A DNA stretch of 64,000 nt from Lysobacter_C viscosus (GTDB lineage Bacteria; Pseudomonadota; Gammaproteobacteria; Xanthomonadales; Xanthomonadaceae), in the NCBI RefSeq assembly GCF_046600715.1, contig NZ_JBJMAV010000001.1, forward strand, positions 1 to 64,000. The letters run 5' to 3'. Within the stretch, counting starts at the first letter, position 1, and each line of letters begins with the position of its first letter. Below are positions 11,308-20,308 of the stretch, one piece after another. The notes under the pieces are model-generated. The model worked only from the letters and a program-made list of their open reading frames with translations. It was not told the origin of the DNA and did not search any database. A program made the translations under genes and the position numbers.

Positions 11308-11329
11308 ACCCCGCTTCGGCGGGGTTTTT
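11308..11329 (+). terminator. intrinsic terminator after rpmA
   Basis: ACCCCGC-TTCG-GCGGGGT gives a 7 bp GC-rich stem with a UUCG tetraloop, followed directly by TTTTC. It ends the rplU-rpmA transcript before obgE. Confidence 0.88.
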
Positions 11330-11473
11330 CGTTTCTGCGGCGGTCGGCCGGGCGCGGTCGAGGGCCGCTGGGTCGGGCTCAAAGGCGGACCACGAGATAT
11401 CGCCTGGCGCCGCTGCTGCTGTTGCTAATGTCCCCGTTCCCCGTTCCATCCCCACTGCCTCTGGATCCAGACC

Positions 11474-12532
11474 GTGAAACTAGTAGACGAAGCCGAAATC
11501 CAGGTGGTCGCCGGCAATGGCGGCAATGGTTGCGTGGGCTTCCGCCGCGAGAAGTACATCCCGCTGGGCGGGCCCGACGGCGGCGATGGCGGCGATGGCG
11601 GCAGCGTGTGGCTGGTGGCCGACGAGAACTTCAACACCCTGGTGGATTTCCGCCACCAGAAGCAGTTCAAGGCGCAGCGTGGCGAGAACGGCATGGGCCG
11701 GCAGATGTATGGCAAGGCCGGCGAGGACCTGGTGATCCGGGTGCCGGTGGGCACCACCGTGACCAACATCGCGACCGACGAGGTGATCGGCGACCTGACC
11801 ACCCACGGCGAGCGCCTGCTGGTGGCGCACGGCGGCAAGGGCGGGCTGGGCAACATGCACTTCAAGAGCTCGACCAACCGCACGCCGCGCAAGGCGCTGC
11901 CCGGCCTGCCGGGCGAGGAGCGTGAGCTCAGGATGGAGCTCAAGTTGCTGGCCGACGTCGGCCTGCTCGGCTTTCCCAATGCAGGCAAGAGCACGCTCAT
12001 CCGTGCGGTGTCGGCGGCGACGCCCAAGGTGGCCGACTACCCCTTCACCACGCTGTATCCCAACCTGGGGGTGGTCAGCGTCGAGGCCTACCGCAGCTTC
12101 GTGATCGCCGACATCCCCGGACTGATCGAAGGTGCTGCCGATGGTGCCGGGCTGGGCGCGCAGTTCCTGCGCCACCTGCAGCGCACGCGCCTGCTGCTGC
12201 ACCTGGTGGACATCGCGCCGATGGAGGGCGGGGTGGAGATCAGCCCGGCCGAGCAGGTGCGTGCAATCGAGCGCGAACTGGAGCGACACGATCCGGAGCT
12301 GCTGGCCAAGCCGCGGTGGCTCGTGCTCAACAAGGCCGACCTGCTGCCCGAGGACGAGCGCCAGGCGGCCGCACGGGCCGTCGTCGACGAACTCGGCTGG
12401 AGCGACCGATGGTTCCTGGTGTCGGCCATCGGCCGGGATGGCACGTGGCCGGTGATGCTGGAGGTCATGGCGTTCTTCGACCGCCAGCGCGAAGACGCGC
12501 TGGAGGCCGCGGCCAACGGCGGGGATGCCTGA
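11474..12532 (+). CDS. obgE: Obg GTPase (CgtA/ObgE)
   Basis: This 352-residue GTPase of late 50S ribosome assembly and stress signalling starts with GTG (MKLVDEAEIQVVAGNGGNG). The glycine-rich Obg fold covers about 1-158 with the GGPDGGDGGDGG repeat. The G domain follows with G1 GFPNAGKS (166-173), G3 DIPG and G4 NKAD. The C-terminus is short and lacks the long acidic tail of E. coli ObgE. It follows rplU-rpmA, the standard order, but a terminator separates them, so it likely has its own promoter, which I could not pin down. Confidence 0.96.
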   Translation: MKLVDEAEIQVVAGNGGNGCVGFRREKYIPLGGPDGGDGGDGGSVWLVADENFNTLVDFRHQKQFKAQRGENGMGRQMYGKAGEDLVIRVPVGTTVTNIATDEVIGDLTTHGERLLVAHGGKGGLGNMHFKSSTNRTPRKALPGLPGEERELRMELKLLADVGLLGFPNAGKSTLIRAVSAATPKVADYPFTTLYPNLGVVSVEAYRSFVIADIPGLIEGAADGAGLGAQFLRHLQRTRLLLHLVDIAPMEGGVEISPAEQVRAIERELERHDPELLAKPRWLVLNKADLLPEDERQAAARAVVDELGWSDRWFLVSAIGRDGTWPVMLEVMAFFDRQREDALEAAANGGDA

Positions 12533-12612
12533 CGCCGTCCACCTTCGCGGCCAAGCCAGGCGTTAAAGGATGGGCCCTGCAGTGCGGGCGCCCGACACAA
12601 CCGGAACAAACG

Positions 12613-12640
12613 AAAAAACCCGGCCGGGGCCGGGTTTTTC
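12613..12640. terminator. bidirectional terminator between obgE and rpsT
   Basis: A-tract, CCCGGCC-GG-GGCCGGG, then TTTTT: the stem has a T-run on both strands' 3' side, so it can end both obgE (plus) and rpsT (minus), which converge here. Confidence 0.85.
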
Positions 12641-12660
12641 GGTGACTCGGCGACGCCGGA

Positions 12661-12930
12661 TCAGGCAGCCTTGAGCGCCTTGATGCGGGCGTTCAGGCGG
12701 GCCTTGTGGCGCGCTGCCTTGTTCTTGTGGATCAGGCCACGGGCGCTGAATCGATCGAGGATCGGCTGCGCGGTGGCGAAAGCGGTCTCGGCGCCAGCGG
12801 CGTCGTTCTCGCCCAGCGCCTTGAGCACCTTCTTGACGGCGGTGCGCAGCATCGAACGCTGGCTGCCATTACGGGCGTTGCGAACGACGGCCTGCTTGGC
12901 GCGCTTCTTGGCGGACTTGATGTTTGCCAC
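12661..12930 (-). CDS. rpsT: 30S ribosomal protein S20
   Basis: This 89-residue basic helical protein begins MANIKSAKKRAKQA and contains RNGSQRSMLRTAVKKV, typical of S20, which binds the 5' and 3' minor domains of 16S rRNA. It stands alone, divergent from murJ as in many gammaproteobacteria, with a clear promoter about 67 bases upstream and a shared terminator downstream. Length is as expected. Confidence 0.97.
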   Translation of the reverse strand: MANIKSAKKRAKQAVVRNARNGSQRSMLRTAVKKVLKALGENDAAGAETAFATAQPILDRFSARGLIHKNKAARHKARLNARIKALKAA

Positions 12931-12996
12931 GGCGAATTCCTGAAAAATGGGTGGTACGGTAAAGAGGGGTTGGGTGTGCGCGAAGGCAGACAGGAA

Positions 12997-13025
12997 ATTA
13001 TGGGCGATTCAGTGGCTTGCGTCAA
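12997..13025 (-). promoter_or_regulatory. promoter of rpsT
   Basis: Read on the minus strand, TTGACG and CATAAT are separated by 17 bases, a strong sigma-70-type pair. Its -35 overlaps the far upstream TTG (13017) of the murJ frame, which argues against that codon as the murJ start. Confidence 0.72.
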
Positions 13026-13115
13026 CTTGACCCCCTCCCGGGGCCCCGCTTGACCGCTCCGGCCCCGGACCCGGCTGCGGCTACCCCGGAGCCCGGTCCC
13101 CGCAGCGGGGGCGGG

Positions 13116-14657
13116 ATGCTTCGCTCCAGTGCCGTGTTCAGCGCGATGACCTTCATCTCGCGCATCGCCGGCTACGTGCGCGACGCGGTGCAGGCCCACC
13201 TGTTCGGGGCCGGTCCCGCGGTCAGTGCCTTCGTGGTGGCCTACCGCATTCCCAACTACCTGCGGCGGATCTTCGCCGAGGGATCGTTCGCCTCGGCGTT
13301 CGTACCCGTGCTGTCGGAGCTCAAGCAGCGTGGGGACCCCGAGGCCATGCAGGACTTCCTCGACCACGTCGCCGGCGCGCTGCTGGCGATCGTAATCCTG
13401 GTCAGCGGCCTGGGCATGCTGGCGGCCCCGTGGATCGCCGAGCTGTTCCTGCTTTTCGCCGCCCCCGACGCGCAGACGGTGCCCCTGGCCGCCGAAATGC
13501 TGCGGGTCACCTTCCCGTACCTGACCTTCATCTCGATGACGGCCCTGGCCGGCGCGGTACTCAACAGTTTCAAGCAGTTCGGCCTTCCGGCGCTGACCCC
13601 CGTGCTGCACAACCTGATGCTGATCGGCGCAATGCTGCTGCTGGCCGGTTACATGGACGTGCCCGAGAAGGCGCTCGCCTGGGGCGTGCTGGCAGCCGGC
13701 ATCGCGCAGATGCTGGTGCTGTGGCCGGCGATGGGCCGGCTGGGCATCCGCCCGCGCTTCCGTTTCAACCTGCGCCACGAAGGCGTGCGCCGGGTCTGGC
13801 GGTTGATGTTGCCGACGATCTTCTCCTCCTCGGTCGCGCAGGTGAACCTGCTGGTGGGCACGGTATTCGCCTCCCTGCTGGTGCCGGCCGCGCAGTCGTG
13901 GCTTTACTACTCCGACCGCCTCACCGAGTTGCCGCTCGGCCTGTTCGGCGTGGCGATCGGCACGGTGATCCTTCCGCAGTTGTCGCGCCACCACGCCGAC
14001 GACGATGCCGACGGGTACTCGCGGTCTTTGGACTGGGGCCTGCGCACCGTGTTGCTGGTGGGCATGCCGGCCGCGTTGGGGCTGGCGCTGCTGGCCGAGC
14101 CATTGACCGCTTCGCTGTTCCGCCGCGGTGCCTTCACCGACCAGGACACGCGGATGGTGGGATACGCGCTGATGGCGATGAGCGTGGGAATCCCCACGTT
14201 CATGCTCAGCAAGGTGTTGCTGCCGGCGTTCTATGCGCGGCAGGACACCCGCACCCCGATGCGGGCGGCGGTCATCACGGTGGTGGCGAACGTGGTCCTG
14301 ACCGTCGCATTCGTCACGCCCCTGTGGATGGCCGGGTTCGAGGCCGCGCACGTGGGCATCGCCGGTGCCACCGCGCTGGCCGGAGTGCTGAACGCGGCAC
14401 TGTTGTGGCGCTACCTTCGCCGCGACGGGATATACCGTGCCGCGCCGGGCTGGGCGAGCTGGCTGCTGCGGATCCTGGCGGGCCTCGCGGCGATGACCGC
14501 AGCGGTGCTTGCGGTGCGTACGCACGTCGGCGACTGGACCGACCTGGCCATGGCCTGGCGGTGGCTCTGGTTGCTGGCGGCGATTGCCGCCGGCGCTGCG
14601 GCGTATGCCGTGGTGCTGGTCGCTCTGGGCCTGCGACCTCGCCACATGAGGCATTGA
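13116..14657 (+). CDS. murJ: MurJ lipid II flippase
   Basis: From the ATG at 13116 the protein is 513 residues, the usual MurJ length. It begins MLRSSAVFSAMTFISRIAGYVRDAVQA, the conserved first helix of MurJ/MviN, and contains about 14 hydrophobic segments. It carries lipid II across the inner membrane for peptidoglycan synthesis. The reading frame is open further upstream with TTG codons at 13017 and 13050; those would add a Pro/Ala-rich tail and the first would sit on the rpsT promoter, so I prefer 13116, which has a G-rich stretch in front. It is followed by ribF-ileS-lspA, a common arrangement. Confidence 0.93.
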   Translation: MLRSSAVFSAMTFISRIAGYVRDAVQAHLFGAGPAVSAFVVAYRIPNYLRRIFAEGSFASAFVPVLSELKQRGDPEAMQDFLDHVAGALLAIVILVSGLGMLAAPWIAELFLLFAAPDAQTVPLAAEMLRVTFPYLTFISMTALAGAVLNSFKQFGLPALTPVLHNLMLIGAMLLLAGYMDVPEKALAWGVLAAGIAQMLVLWPAMGRLGIRPRFRFNLRHEGVRRVWRLMLPTIFSSSVAQVNLLVGTVFASLLVPAAQSWLYYSDRLTELPLGLFGVAIGTVILPQLSRHHADDDADGYSRSLDWGLRTVLLVGMPAALGLALLAEPLTASLFRRGAFTDQDTRMVGYALMAMSVGIPTFMLSKVLLPAFYARQDTRTPMRAAVITVVANVVLTVAFVTPLWMAGFEAAHVGIAGATALAGVLNAALLWRYLRRDGIYRAAPGWASWLLRILAGLAAMTAAVLAVRTHVGDWTDLAMAWRWLWLLAAIAAGAAAYAVVLVALGLRPRHMRH

Positions 14658-14723
14658 GAGTCGCTCCTGCAGTTGCACGGATCGCCCGCGCCCGCGCGAC
14701 ACCGGCCAAACCCCCACCCCGGC

Positions 14724-14729
14724 TATACT
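14724..14729 (+). promoter_or_regulatory. -10-like TATACT before ribF
   Basis: TATACT in the context GGCTATACTTCG ends 7 bases before the ribF ATG, with no Shine-Dalgarno between. This suggests a leaderless ribF-ileS transcript. The same 12-base string occurs upstream of ffh (30051-30062). Confidence 0.45.
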
Positions 14730-14736
14730 TCGGCCG

Positions 14737-15684
14737 ATGAGCAGGCTGTTCCGAGACGTCGACGGCGGGCCCCGATGCCCGCACGGCAGTGTGGTCTGCA
14801 TCGGCGCCTTCGACGGCCTGCACCTGGGGCATCGGGCACTGGTGCGCCACGCGGTGGACCGCGCGCGGGCGCTGGGCGTCCCCGCGGTGGCACTGACGTT
14901 CGAGCCATTGCCCCGTGAGTTCTTCGCCGCCGACGCCCCGCCGCCGCGCCTGCTGTCCGCCCGCGCCAAGGCGCAGGGCCTGGTGGACCTGGGCGTGGAC
15001 CAGGTCGGGCTGCTCAGGTTCGATGCGCGCATGGCCGGGATGTCCGCCGAGGCTTTCTGCCGCGACGTGCTGGCCCGGCGACTGGGTGCGCGCGAGGTCT
15101 GGGTGGGCCCGGGCTTCCATTTCGGCAAGGGACGCCAGGGTGACCTCGCAACGCTCCGGGCCCAGGGCCGGGAGCTGGGTTTCGACGCGGGGGAGATCGC
15201 GCCGGTGCTGCTGGACGGCGAACGCGTGTCCAGCACCCGGATCCGCGCGGCGTTGGCCGAGGGCGACTTCGCGCTGGCCGAGCGTCTGCTGGGGCGTCCC
15301 TACGCCATCAGTGGCCGCGTCCGGCGCGGCCGCCAGCTGGGCCGCAAACTCGGCTATCCGACCGCCAACCTGCATTTCGATGGGGACACTCCCGCGCTGT
15401 CGGGCATCCACGCCACGCGTGTCCACGGACCGGGCCTGGACGCGTGGCCTTCGGTGTCCAGCCTGGGCACCCGGCCGACGGTTGATGGCGGCGAGCCGGT
15501 GCTGGAAGCCCACCTGTTCGACTTCGAAGGCGACCTCTACGGCAGCCGGATCGAGGTCGAGTTCGTCGCCCGCCTGCGCGACGAGGAAAAGTTCGACAAC
15601 CTGGCCGACTTGACCGCCCAGATGCACCGTGACGCCGAGCAGGCGCGCGCCCTCCTGCACCACGACCGAAGAGCGACTGCGTGA
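14737..15684 (+). CDS. ribF: bifunctional riboflavin kinase / FAD synthetase
   Basis: The 315-residue protein has an N-terminal nucleotidyltransferase domain (FAD synthetase) with IGAFDGLHLGH near 20-30 and SSTRIRAAL near 164, and a C-terminal riboflavin kinase domain with GRKLGYPTANL (about 202-212) and the LEAHLFDFEGDLYG segment. It makes FMN and FAD in the cytoplasm. Its TGA overlaps the GTG of ileS (GTGA), the usual ribF-ileS coupling. The start has no ribosome binding site but a -10-like hexamer 7 bases upstream. Confidence 0.96.
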   Translation: MSRLFRDVDGGPRCPHGSVVCIGAFDGLHLGHRALVRHAVDRARALGVPAVALTFEPLPREFFAADAPPPRLLSARAKAQGLVDLGVDQVGLLRFDARMAGMSAEAFCRDVLARRLGAREVWVGPGFHFGKGRQGDLATLRAQGRELGFDAGEIAPVLLDGERVSSTRIRAALAEGDFALAERLLGRPYAISGRVRRGRQLGRKLGYPTANLHFDGDTPALSGIHATRVHGPGLDAWPSVSSLGTRPTVDGGEPVLEAHLFDFEGDLYGSRIEVEFVARLRDEEKFDNLADLTAQMHRDAEQARALLHHDRRATA

Positions 15685-18560
15685 GCGCAAAGAACGACGA
15701 CGCCAATCCCTACAAGGCGACCCTGCACCTGCCCGCGACCGATTTCCCGATGCGTGGCGACCTGCCCAGGCGCGAGCCGAAGATGCTCGCCAACTGGGAG
15801 GAGCAGGGCCTTTACCAGCGCATCCGCGAGCGCGTGGGCGGCCGCGAGCGCAGCTTCGTGCTGCACGACGGCCCGCCGTATGCCAACGGCGCGATCCACA
15901 TCGGACATGCGGTCAACAAGGTGCTCAAGGACGTGGTGGTGAAGTCGCGCCTGCTGTCGGGGTTCGACGCGCCCTATGTGCCGGGCTGGGATTGCCACGG
16001 CTTGCCGATCGAGCTGGCGGTGGAGAAAAAGCACGGCAAGGTCGGCGACAAGCTCGATGCCGCCGCTTTCCGCCAGAAGTGCCGCGAGTACGCGGCCGAG
16101 CAGATCGACATCCAGCGCCGCGATTTCAAGCGCCTGGGCGTGCTCGGCGACTGGGACAACCCGTACCGCACGATGGACTTCCGCTACGAGGCGGACATGC
16201 TGCGTGCGCTGGCCCGGATCGTGGAACGCGGCCACCTGCAGCGCGGCGCCAAGCCGGTGCACTGGTGCTTCGATTGCGGCTCGGCGCTGGCCGAGGCGGA
16301 GATCGAATACGCGGACAAGCAGTCCCCCGCGGTCGACGTGGCCTATTCCGCGCGCCAGCCGGCCAAGCTCGCCGCGGCCTTCGGCGTGGCGGTGGATGCC
16401 GGCGACGACGTCGCCATGCCGATCTGGACCACCACCCCGTGGACGTTGCCGGCCAGCCTGGCGGTGTCGGTCGGTGCCCGGCTGGAATACGTTCTGGTCC
16501 AGGGCCCTGCCGCGCCCTCTGGCGGACGTCGCCTGCTGGTGCTGGCTGCGGCGCTGGTCGAACGCGCGCTTGCACGCTATGGCGTGGATGCGGTGGTCGA
16601 GCTCGGCCGCACGACCGGCGCCGAGTTGGAAGGCCTGCGCCTGCAGCACCCGTTCTATGCCGACCGCGAGATCCAGGTACTGCTGGGCGAGCACGTCTCC
16701 GACGAGGACGGCACCGGCGCGGTCCATACCGCGCCCGGCCATGGCCAGGAGGACTTCGCGGTGTCCCAGCAGTACGGCCTGGTCGAAGGGCTGGACGCGG
16801 CGACGCTCAATCCGGTCGACGCGCGTGGTGTGTACCTGCCCTCGACCCCGCCTGCCGACGGCGTGGCGCTGGCCGGCCAGCACATCTGGAAGGCCAACGA
16901 CGCCATCGTCGAAGTGTTGCGCGGAAACGGCACGTTGCTCGCGTTCGAGCGCCTCAACCACAGTTATCCGCATTGCTGGCGCCACAAGACGCCGGTGGCG
17001 TTCCGTGCCACCCCGCAGTGGTTCATTTCCATGGAGCAGGCGGGCCTGCGGCGCGACGCGCTGGCGCAGATCGGGCAGGTCAAGTGGGTGCCCGAGTGGG
17101 GCGAGGCGCGCATCGCCGGCATGGTCGAGGGCCGTCCGGACTGGACCATTTCCCGCCAGCGCTACTGGGGCGTGCCGATCGCGCTGTTCATCGACCGACT
17201 GACCAAGGAGCCGCACCCGCGCGCAGCCGAGCTGATGCGGCAGGCGGCGGACCGGGTGGAGCAAGGCGGGGTGGACGCGTGGCATGCGCTGGACCCTGCC
17301 GACCTGCTGGGTGACGAGGCGGAGGGCTACGAGAAGGTCACCGACATCCTGGACGTCTGGTTCGATTCGGGCGTCACCCATGAGTGCGTACTCGCGCAGC
17401 GTGCCGGTGACGGGCTGCGCAAGCCCGCCGACCTGTACCTGGAGGGGTCGGACCAGCATCGCGGCTGGTTCCAGAGTTCGCTGCTGACCGGCGTGGCCAT
17501 CGATGGCGTGGCGCCGTACCGGCAGGTGCTCACGCACGGCTTCACCGTCGATGCGCAGGGCAAGAAGATGTCCAAGTCGCTGGGCAACGTGGTCGAGCCG
17601 CAGAAGGTCATCGACGCGATGGGCGCGGACGTGCTGCGGCTGTGGATCGCATCGGCGGATTACCGCAACGAGATGTCGGTCTCCGATGACATCCTCAAGC
17701 GCAGCGCCGACGCGTACCGCCGTATCCGCAACACCGCGCGCTTCCTGCTGGGCAACCTGCACGGCTTCGAGCCGGCCCGGCACCTGCGCGCCATGGACGA
17801 CATGGTCGCGCTGGACGCGTGGATCGTGCACCGGGCCCACGAGCTGCAGGGCCGCATCACCGATGCGTACGAGCGCTACGACTTCGCCGAGGTCGTGCAG
17901 ATCCTGTCCAACTTCTGCAGTGTCGACCTCGGCTCGCTGTACCTGGATGTCACCAAGGACCGGCTGTACACCATGCCGGAGGACTCGCGGGGCCGGCGCT
18001 CGGCGCAGAGCGCGATGTACCACGTCGCCGAAGCGTTCGTGCGTTGGATCGCGCCGATCCTGAGCTTCACCGCCGAGGAGATGTGGGGCCACCTGCCGGC
18101 TCCGGCGGCCGGGGAACGCGACGGCCACGTCCTGTTCACCACCTGGTACGACGGAGTGGCGCCGATGCCGGCCGAGGCGGCGCTGACCGCGGCGGACTTC
18201 AAGCGGCTGCTGGCGCTGCGCGAATCGGTGAGCCGGACACTGGAGCCGATGCGCGCCGCGGGCGAGATCGGCGCGGCGCTGGAAGCGGAAATCTCGCTCG
18301 CGTGCGGGGTGTCGGAGCAGAACTGGCTCTCCCCGTTCGTGGAGGAGCTGCGTTTCCTGTTCATTACCGGCGATGTTTCGCTGGCCGCGGACGATGGCGC
18401 GAAGGAAATCGTCGTCTCGGCCTCGGCCAGTGAGAAGTCCAAGTGCGGCCGCTGTTGGCACTACCAGGCCGACGTCGGACAGCATGCGGCGCATCCCACC
18501 CTGTGTGGCCGGTGCGTGGACAATGTCGACGGCCAGGGCGAAGACCGCCGCTGGTTCTGA
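15681..18560 (+). CDS. ileS: isoleucyl-tRNA synthetase
   Basis: This 959-residue class I synthetase has HIGH at 73-76 (GAIHIGHAVNK), the editing domain with the WTTTPWTLP segment, KMSKS near 629-633 (KKMSKSLGN) and a C-terminal zinc finger made of CGRC near 921 and CGRC near 943. The C-terminal zinc finger places it in the mupirocin-sensitive bacterial type 1 group (family knowledge). It starts at a GTG overlapping the ribF stop. All catalytic motifs are intact. Confidence 0.98.
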   Translation: MSAKNDDANPYKATLHLPATDFPMRGDLPRREPKMLANWEEQGLYQRIRERVGGRERSFVLHDGPPYANGAIHIGHAVNKVLKDVVVKSRLLSGFDAPYVPGWDCHGLPIELAVEKKHGKVGDKLDAAAFRQKCREYAAEQIDIQRRDFKRLGVLGDWDNPYRTMDFRYEADMLRALARIVERGHLQRGAKPVHWCFDCGSALAEAEIEYADKQSPAVDVAYSARQPAKLAAAFGVAVDAGDDVAMPIWTTTPWTLPASLAVSVGARLEYVLVQGPAAPSGGRRLLVLAAALVERALARYGVDAVVELGRTTGAELEGLRLQHPFYADREIQVLLGEHVSDEDGTGAVHTAPGHGQEDFAVSQQYGLVEGLDAATLNPVDARGVYLPSTPPADGVALAGQHIWKANDAIVEVLRGNGTLLAFERLNHSYPHCWRHKTPVAFRATPQWFISMEQAGLRRDALAQIGQVKWVPEWGEARIAGMVEGRPDWTISRQRYWGVPIALFIDRLTKEPHPRAAELMRQAADRVEQGGVDAWHALDPADLLGDEAEGYEKVTDILDVWFDSGVTHECVLAQRAGDGLRKPADLYLEGSDQHRGWFQSSLLTGVAIDGVAPYRQVLTHGFTVDAQGKKMSKSLGNVVEPQKVIDAMGADVLRLWIASADYRNEMSVSDDILKRSADAYRRIRNTARFLLGNLHGFEPARHLRAMDDMVALDAWIVHRAHELQGRITDAYERYDFAEVVQILSNFCSVDLGSLYLDVTKDRLYTMPEDSRGRRSAQSAMYHVAEAFVRWIAPILSFTAEEMWGHLPAPAAGERDGHVLFTTWYDGVAPMPAEAALTAADFKRLLALRESVSRTLEPMRAAGEIGAALEAEISLACGVSEQNWLSPFVEELRFLFITGDVSLAADDGAKEIVVSASASEKSKCGRCWHYQADVGQHAAHPTLCGRCVDNVDGQGEDRRWF

Positions 18561-18726
18561 GCCTCTTCCCCGCATTCTTCCTGCGGTACCGGTGCCCACG
18601 GCCTCAGCGGATTCTCATTGCTCCGGGCGTGTGATGGGCTGGCCCACGAGATGCCGACCCGGCTGATCCCGGCCCGCCCGGTAGCCTGACCGCAGTCACT
18701 ACTCCAACGCACCTCTTCGGACCTCC

Positions 18727-19233
18727 ATGCAACCGACCCGCCGCAACGCACTGCCCTGGCTCGCCGTTTCAGCCCTTGTCCTTGCCCTGGACCAGCTGAC
18801 CAAGTACTGGGTGCTTACCTCGCTGCCCGAGTACACCGCCGTGCCGGTGATCGAGGGCATATGGAACTGGTACCGCACCTACAACACCGGCGCGGCCTTC
18901 AGTTTCCTGGCCGATGCCGGGGGTTGGCAGAAGTACTTCTTCCTTGTCCTGGCGGTGGCGATCTCCGGCCTGCTGGCGTTCTGGCTTTCGCGCACCCCGC
19001 GCGGCGAGTGGAAGACGGCGCTGCCGTACGCGCTGGTCATCGGCGGGGCGATCGGCAACGTCATCGACCGGATGGTGCATGGCCACGTCGTCGACTTCAT
19101 CCAGTGGCACTGGCAGGACTGGTACTGGCCGGCCTTCAATATCGCCGACATGGCGATCGTGGGTGGCGCGATCGGCATCGCGGTGGCCGGGCTGTTCAGC
19201 AGCGCGCCCGCCGAGCGCCCGGGCAAGGCGTAA
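18727..19233 (+). CDS. lspA: lipoprotein signal peptidase (SPase II)
   Basis: This 168-residue inner-membrane protease has four predicted transmembrane segments. The catalytic aspartates lie in NVIDRMVHGHVVDFI (D123) and PAFNIADMAI (D141). It cleaves prolipoproteins before the lipidated cysteine, including the DUF4139 and BamC-like lipoproteins of this window. It lies 166 bases after ileS and 10 bases before ispH, the conserved ribF-ileS-lspA-ispH order. Confidence 0.97.
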   Translation: MQPTRRNALPWLAVSALVLALDQLTKYWVLTSLPEYTAVPVIEGIWNWYRTYNTGAAFSFLADAGGWQKYFFLVLAVAISGLLAFWLSRTPRGEWKTALPYALVIGGAIGNVIDRMVHGHVVDFIQWHWQDWYWPAFNIADMAIVGGAIGIAVAGLFSSAPAERPGKA

Positions 19234-19236
19234 AAT
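19231..19236 (+). promoter_or_regulatory. -10-like TAAAAT before ispH
   Basis: TAAAAT overlaps the lspA stop codon and ends 7 bases before the ispH ATG. The remaining CGCCGGG is a poor ribosome binding site, so an internal leaderless promoter is possible alongside read-through from lspA. Confidence 0.35.
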
Positions 19237-19243
19237 CGCCGGG

Positions 19244-20194
19244 ATGGACATCCTGCTCGCCAACCCCCGCGGCTTCTGCGCCGGCGTCGACCGTGCGATC
19301 GAGATCGTCAACCGCGCGCTGGAGTCGCTGGGCGCGCCGATCTACGTGCGCCATGAGGTGGTCCACAACCGCTTCGTGGTGGACGACCTCAAGAAGCGCG
19401 GCGCGGTGTTCGTTGAGGAACTGCACGAGGTACCCGACGGTGCCACGGTGATCTTCAGCGCGCACGGTGTGTCCAGGGCCGTGCGGCAGGAGGCGGACCG
19501 CCGCGGGTTGAAGGTGTTCGATGCCACCTGTCCGTTGGTGACCAAGGTGCACCTGGAAGTAGCGCGCCAGTGCCGCGCCGGCCGGGACATGGTGCTGATC
19601 GGCCATGCCGGCCATCCGGAAGTGGAGGGCACCATGGGCCAATGGAGCGTGCAGGCCGGTGCCGGCCGGATCCACCTGGTCGAAGACCTTGCAGGCGCTG
19701 CGACGCTCCAGCTCGACCAGCCGGACAACTGCGCGTACACCACCCAGACAACCCTCTCGGTGGACGACACGCTGGGCATCATCGCCGCACTGCGTGCGCG
19801 GTTCCCGGCGATCCAGGGACCCAAGAACGACGACATCTGCTACGCCACCCAGAACCGCCAGGACGCCGTGCGCAACCTCTCGGAGGAGTGCGACCTCGTA
19901 CTGGTGGTCGGCTCGGTCAACAGCTCCAATTCCAACCGCCTGCGGGAACTGGCCGAGCGCCAGGGCGTTGAGGCCCACCTGATAGACGGGGCCGACGAAA
20001 TCGACCCTGCATGGGTCGCCGGACGCCGCCGCATCGGCATCACTGCGGGTGCTTCCGCGCCGGAGGTGCTGGTGCAGGGCGTGATCGACCGCCTCCGCGC
20101 CCTTGGGGCGGGCGGAATGGCCGAGCTGGAGGGTGAGCCCGAGAACATGGTTTTCGCGCTGCCCAGGGAGTTGCGCCTGCAGCTGGTCGACTAG
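19244..20194 (+). CDS. ispH: 4-hydroxy-3-methylbut-2-enyl diphosphate reductase
   Basis: The 316-residue protein catalyses the last step of the MEP isoprenoid pathway, reducing HMBPP to IPP and DMAPP. The three cysteines of the [4Fe-4S] site are present: C12 in NPRGFCAGVDRA, one in DATCPLV near residue 96 and one in NDDICYATQ near 198. The substrate loop SSNSNRLRELAE is also present. The start gives the conserved MDILLANPRGFC. This is the intact copy; two truncated and diverged ispH 3' pieces lie downstream at about 20755-21002 and 23056-23155. Confidence 0.97.
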   Translation: MDILLANPRGFCAGVDRAIEIVNRALESLGAPIYVRHEVVHNRFVVDDLKKRGAVFVEELHEVPDGATVIFSAHGVSRAVRQEADRRGLKVFDATCPLVTKVHLEVARQCRAGRDMVLIGHAGHPEVEGTMGQWSVQAGAGRIHLVEDLAGAATLQLDQPDNCAYTTQTTLSVDDTLGIIAALRARFPAIQGPKNDDICYATQNRQDAVRNLSEECDLVLVVGSVNSSNSNRLRELAERQGVEAHLIDGADEIDPAWVAGRRRIGITAGASAPEVLVQGVIDRLRALGAGGMAELEGEPENMVFALPRELRLQLVD

Positions 20195-20229
20195 CGGGCC
20201 CCGTGCCGGCGCCGCGCCGGAGCGCTCGA

Positions 20230-20259
20230 TTGACCCTGCCGCGCGGCGGCGCCTACAAT
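20230..20259 (+). promoter_or_regulatory. promoter of the truncated tRNA-Thr
   Basis: TTGACC and TACAAT with an 18-base spacer lie 50 bases before the tRNA-Thr 5' fragment at 20309. It is a much better promoter than anything in front of the intact tRNA-Thr copy at 23187. Confidence 0.55.
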
Positions 20260-20308
20260 CCGCCCCCTTGCGGCCCCGCCGCCGGCCGCGCGCCGGCTCG
20301 CAACATCC

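Noticed and set aside
13017..13115. Upstream TTG start for murJ
   Set aside because: It would place coding sequence over the rpsT promoter -35 and add a Pro/Ala-rich tail not typical of MurJ; ATG 13116 gives the usual length.
12732..15236. Minus-strand frame of 834 codons opposite murJ and ribF
   Set aside because: Rich in His, Gln, Arg and Gly with no hydrophobic core, as expected for the reverse of GC-rich genes. The plus-strand murJ and ribF are unambiguous.
15537..18599. Minus-strand frame of 1020 codons opposite ileS
   Set aside because: Antisense shadow of a conserved synthetase gene; composition is low-complexity His/Gln/Arg/Val without any motif.
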